NCBI GenBank assembly: GCA_002413305.1
Contig: DHWS01000157.1
Location: forward strand, 1-23,797
DNA from: Actinobacteria bacterium UBA5176
Lineage (GTDB): Bacteria > Actinomycetota > UBA4738
Direction: 5' to 3'
DNA length: 23,797 nt
Shown one piece after another: positions 20,965-23,797 of this stretch. Position numbers and translations under genes: made by a program. Under the pieces are notes generated by a model that had not been told where the DNA came from, did no database searches, and saw only the letters and a program-made list of their open reading frames with translations. The stretch's first letter is position 1, and the number at the start of each line of letters is the position of its first letter.

Positions 20965-21945
20965 TCACCCGTCGACCTGGGTCATGCTGAGCGGCGTGTA
21001 CCGGTCGCCCGCCCCGGCTCCGGGCGGGAACGCTTCGCCGAGCCGCCGGAGCTCGTCGCCGGACATCGGTACCCCCACCGCGGCGGCGTTCTGTTCGGCG
21101 TACTCGACGTGCTTGGTGCCCGGGATCGGGACGACGTCTTCGCCCTGGGCCAGCAACCAGGCCAGTGCCACCTGGGACGGCGTGCACCCTTTCTCCTCCG
21201 CGAGCGTTTCGACCTCTCGGACCAGCCGGGCGTTGGCGTCGAAGTTCCCCCCCTGGAATCGCGGGTGCCGGCGCCGGGCGTCGTCGTCGGAGAGATCCTC
21301 GTAGCGCTTGACCGTCCCGGTCAGCAGGCTCCGGCCGAGCGGGCTGTACGCGACGAAGGTGATCCCGAGCTCACGGCACAGCGGGAGCAGTTCGCGTTCG
21401 GGCTCCCGCCACCACAGGGAGTACTCGGTCTGGAGGGCCGCGATCGGGTGGACGGCGTGGGCGCGGCGGACGGTGGCCGGTGCGGCTTCGGACAGCCCGA
21501 GATGCCGGACCTTGCCGGCCTGGACGAGCTCGGCCATGGCGCCCACCGTCTCCTCGATGGGGATCGCCGGGTCCACGGGATGCTGGTAGTAGAGGTCGAG
21601 ATGGTCGGTGCCCAGACGTTCGAGCGAGGCGGCGCAGGCCGTCCGCACGTACTCGGGGTGGCCGGCGAGGGTCCCGGGTTCGGCGCCCAGCACGTACCCG
21701 AACTTCGAACAGAGGACGACCTGGTCCCGCCGGTCGCGGATCACAGCGCCCACCAGGCGCTCGTTGTGGCCCTCGCCGTAGACGTCGGCCGTGTCGATCA
21801 ACGTGATCCCCAGATCGAGCGCGCGATGGATGGTCCGGGTGGAGGTGTCGTCGTCGGCGGCCCCGTAGACGCCGGACATGCTCATGCAGCCGAGGCCGAT
21901 CCGCGAGATCCGCACGTCCGTGCGATCGAGCGAGACCTTGTTCAT
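20965..21945 (-). CDS. Aldo/keto reductase (AKR13-like)
   Basis: 326 residues. The tetrad is Asp51 and Tyr56 in LIDTADVYG, Lys81 in VVLCSKFGY and His122 in [30 protein letters not shown] and [15 protein letters not shown] are typical of the AKR13/YakC subgroup, and [15 protein letters not shown] forms the C-terminal NADPH-binding region. The substrate is unknown. It is clearly distinct from the aldo/keto reductase at 13966-14943. ATG 21945 has an excellent SD, GGAAGGAG. A TACGAT box at 21997-22002 would give a leader of about 45 nt. Confidence 0.95.
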   Translation of the reverse strand: MNKVSLDRTDVRISRIGLGCMSMSGVYGAADDDTSTRTIHRALDLGITLIDTADVYGEGHNERLVGAVIRDRRDQVVLCSKFGYVLGAEPGTLAGHPEYVRTACAASLERLGTDHLDLYYQHPVDPAIPIEETVGAMAELVQAGKVRHLGLSEAAPATVRRAHAVHPIAALQTEYSLWWREPERELLPLCRELGITFVAYSPLGRSLLTGTVKRYEDLSDDDARRRHPRFQGGNFDANARLVREVETLAEEKGCTPSQVALAWLLAQGEDVVPIPGTKHVEYAEQNAAAVGVPMSGDELRRLGEAFPPGAGAGDRYTPLSMTQVDG

Positions 21946-21996
21946 GGTCGCTCCTTCCGAAAGCGCCGGGGGTCTGACTCAGGGCGGCAGGGTCGA

Positions 21997-22002
21997 ATCG
22001 TA
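21997..22002 (-). promoter_or_regulatory. -10 box (TACGAT) for the aldo/keto reductase
   Basis: TACGAT on the minus strand lies 51 nt before ATG 21945, just downstream of the small membrane protein stop. Unlike the leaderless cases, this start has its own SD. Confidence 0.35.
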
Positions 22003-22014
22003 CGCCCGTGGCGT

Positions 22015-22206
22015 CTAGGTCCGAAGCTCGGCCTTGGCGTACCGGCCGGAGACGATCCATCCGTAGACGCCGGCCAGGAACACCAGGAGGGCGCCCAGCC
22101 AGAGGATGCCGCGCATCCCAGGGGTGACCAGACGTACCTGCGGCCCGGTGGCGTGTTCCACTTTGGCCCCCCGCCCGCCTACGGGGAGCGTCGAGGATTC
22201 GGCCAT
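22015..22206 (-). CDS. Small one-pass membrane protein, unknown function
   Basis: 63 residues. A hydrophilic N terminus of about 30 residues is followed by one membrane helix (about 33-51, GILWLGALLVFLAGVYGWIV) and a short basic tail SGRYAKAELRT. The start is well supported by AAAGGAGG 6 nt before ATG 22206, one of the best SDs in the window. It precedes the aldo/keto reductase on the same strand, 69 nt away. No family recognised. Confidence 0.78.
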   Translation of the reverse strand: MAESSTLPVGGRGAKVEHATGPQVRLVTPGMRGILWLGALLVFLAGVYGWIVSGRYAKAELRT

Positions 22207-22286
22207 CTCCGGCCTCCTTTCTCCCTCCCTGCTGCGCCTGCGGGAAGTGTGCCGCGAAGCGTCCAGCTGCGGTAACGACCGGCGGG

Positions 22287-22619
22287 GGGGTCTTCGTCTA
22301 CGGGCTGGGAGCCACGGTGTTCACGGTCTCTGCTGCGGCTTTGCGCCAGTCGATCACTCCGCCATCGCTCCTCGGCCGGGTCAGCTCCGTCGCGCGCGTC
22401 CTGGCGTTGGGGACCGCCCCGGTGGCCTTGGTGGCCGGTGGCGCGCTCGCTTCGGCCGTGGGCCTCCGAGCGGCTCTGTGGATCGGGGCGACCGGCGCGC
22501 TGCTCACCCCGCTGCCGGTGTTGCTGTCCCGGGTGCCGGCCCTCCGCGACATGCCGGACGCGGACGACCTCGGAGCTCACCCGCCCGTTGCGACGATCCC
22601 CAGCACCTCCGCGCCGTAG
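22287..22619 (+). pseudogene. C-terminal remnant of an MFS transporter (EntS/MFS_3-like)
   Basis: The frame reads VYGLGATVFTVSAAALRQSI, TPPSLLGRVSSVARVLALGT, a membrane helix (about PVALVAGGALASAVG), RAALWIGATGALLTPLPVL and SRVPALRDMPD. This matches the last membrane helices and the cytoplasmic LGR loop of MFS_3 exporters of about 400 residues. About three quarters of the protein is missing. Upstream of the G-run at 22284-22290 no frame resembles a transporter, and the opposite strand carries the start and strong SD of the small membrane protein. GTG 22317 is the only start within the fragment and has no SD. The 3' end overlaps the convergent helicase gene by 43 nt. Best read as a 5'-deleted gene remnant. 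Confidence 0.75.
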
Positions 22620-23797
22620 CGTTCGATCTTCGACGGGCCCACCCCCGACACCGCCAAGAGCTCAACGACGGTCCGCGGTCTTCGGTCGGCGATCTCCGCC
22701 AGCGTCGAATCGTGGAACACCACGTATGCGGGCACCCCGTCTCGGCCGGCCCGGTCCCGCCGCCAGCGCTTGAGCGCGTCGAACAGTCCCCCACCGGCCG
22801 CCGGCACCGCTCCGGGGATCCGGCCCACGGCCTTGGTGCCGCTCGGCGTCGCCCGGACCTCGCCCCCCGCCAGCTCCTCGATGAACGCCGACCGTCCCTT
22901 CCCCCCGAGCGGCCACGTGACGAACAGGTGCCGCCGGGCTCGGGTGATCCCCACGTAGAACAGGCGGCGTTCCTCTTCGACCGGCGACGTGCTCCGGCCC
23001 TGTCGGAACGGCACCTCGCCGTCCAGCACGCGCGGCAGAAAGACCGCGTCGAACTCCAATCCCTTCGCCCGGTGGTAGGTCATGAGGTTGACGCCCCGGC
23101 CCGATTCCTCCACGGAGAAGCGGCGGGCCAGCTCGGCGGCAAAGTCGTCGAGCCCGTGTTCCGGATGGGTCGAACCGAACTCCCGGGCCAGTGAACGCAG
23201 CCGGGCCAGGTCGGCCTGCCGGGTCACCTCCTCCTCGGAGTCGTCCCCGGCGCCGCCCGCCCGGTACCCCAGCGCGTCGGTCGCCCCTTCCACCATCACC
23301 TGGACCGGCCCCGATGCGCGCTTCAGCCGGTGGAGGACGGCCCGGGGGCCGGGGCGGCGGAGGAACGACCCGTCCTTGACCTGGTACGGGATGCCGGCGT
23401 CGGCGAGGGCCTCCTCGAAGGGTTCGGAGCGGGCGTTGATCCGATACAGCACCGCCATCTGCTCATAGGGAATGCCTTCGGCCCGGTGCAATCGCCGAAC
23501 GCCCTCCAGGACGAACGACGTCTCGGCCGCGTCGTCCCGAACCGGCCCGACGTGCGGCTTCGGACCGTCCGGACGGGTGGGCCGAAGGCGCTTCGGGTAC
23601 CCGCCGAGGTGCCCGGCCAACCGGTTCGCCATCTCGAGGACCTGCGGAGAGGATCGGTAGTTGTCCTCGAGCGTCACGATCCGGGCGCCCGGGAACCGTG
23701 CCGGGATGTCAAGGAGGTACGAGGGCGACGCCCCGGCGAACCCGTAGATCGTCTGATAGTCGTCGCCCACCACGCAGAGCTCGTCGCGGTCGCCGAG
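22577..23797 (-). CDS. UvrD2-like superfamily 1 DNA helicase, N-terminal part outside the window
   Basis: The frame enters from the window edge and runs for 407 codons including the stop. Visible motifs are III-like CVVGDDYQTIYGFAGA, IV LEDNYRSSPQVLEMANRLA, V VNLMTYHRAKGLEFDAVFLP and VI EEERRLFYVGITRARRHLFV with its arginine finger. The C-terminal 60 residues (VPAYVVFHDSTLAEIADRRP, ELLAVSGVGPSKIERYG) form an HRDC-type domain, as in mycobacterial UvrD2. The Walker A region lies beyond position 23797. It is an ATP-driven 3'-5' DNA translocase/helicase, probably for repair or replication-conflict processing. Confidence 0.95.
   Translation of the reverse strand, partial: LGDRDELCVVGDDYQTIYGFAGASPSYLLDIPARFPGARIVTLEDNYRSSPQVLEMANRLAGHLGGYPKRLRPTRPDGPKPHVGPVRDDAAETSFVLEGVRRLHRAEGIPYEQMAVLYRINARSEPFEEALADAGIPYQVKDGSFLRRPGPRAVLHRLKRASGPVQVMVEGATDALGYRAGGAGDDSEEEVTRQADLARLRSLAREFGSTHPEHGLDDFAAELARRFSVEESGRGVNLMTYHRAKGLEFDAVFLPRVLDGEVPFRQGRSTSPVEEERRLFYVGITRARRHLFVTWPLGGKGRSAFIEELAGGEVRATPSGTKAVGRIPGAVPAAGGGLFDALKRWRRDRAGRDGVPAYVVFHDSTLAEIADRRPRTVVELLAVSGVGPSKIERYGAEVLGIVATGG

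Overview
The window is a high-GC, gene-dense chromosomal stretch. It most resembles a Gram-positive, probably actinobacterial, environmental genome. The indications are a MurT/GatD pair (amidation of the peptidoglycan precursor lipid II), a UvrD2-like helicase with an HRDC-type tail, lipobox lipoproteins, and many genes that start without a Shine-Dalgarno (SD) sequence just downstream of a TANNNT -10 box. The phylum is inferred; no rRNA gene is present. No insertion sequence, prophage, CRISPR array or integrase was seen, so this looks like ordinary core/accessory chromosome.

Layout. 1-69: 3' part of tRNA-Ser(UGA). 117-986: a lipoprotein gene interrupted by an in-frame amber codon, then a small helical protein. 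983-4585 (minus): murT, gatD and a group II PLP-dependent decarboxylase. 4875-6656: a frameshifted SRPBCC gene (+), an SDR dehydrogenase like type-2 3-hydroxyacyl-CoA dehydrogenase (-), and a small His/Cys-containing protein (+). 6670-9021 (minus): a membrane-anchored PQQ-type beta-propeller and a membrane-anchored blue-copper protein. 9086-11957 (+): a small beta-rich protein, an AlgI/MBOAT O-acyltransferase and a DUF459 SGNH-hydrolase partner, the last two overlapping by one base. 12019-13896 (+): a PfkB-type kinase, a protein with a GGPGGFR-repeat tail, and a lipoprotein. 13966-14943 (-): an aldo/keto reductase. 15129-18704 (+): a secreted BNR-repeat propeller, a YceI-like protein and a GlpD-type glycerol-3-phosphate dehydrogenase. 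18711-20117 (-): an FAD oxidase like alkylglycerone-phosphate synthase. 20175-20942 (+): a lipoate ligase-type protein. 20965-22206 (-): a second aldo/keto reductase and a one-pass membrane protein. 22287-22619 (+): the C-terminal remnant of an MFS transporter. 22577-23797 (-): the C-terminal part of the helicase, which runs off the window.

Functional themes. Several modules act at the cell envelope: lipid II amidation, a probable O-acylation machine for an extracellular glycan, a copper protein, two propellers and lipoproteins. GlpD and the alkylglycerone-phosphate-synthase-like oxidase lie tail to tail and share the glycerol-phosphate/dihydroxyacetone-phosphate node, which may indicate ether-lipid or glycerol metabolism.

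The most notable cross-cutting signal is in how translation starts. Six protein starts have a TANNNT box 7-10 nt upstream and no SD, as expected for leaderless mRNAs. Three more such boxes precede very short ORFs (8, 34 and 11 codons) that end at or overlap the start of the next gene. Three genes or gene remnants look broken (amber codon, single-base frameshift, 5' truncation). I saw no clearly new multi-gene defence or mobile system.
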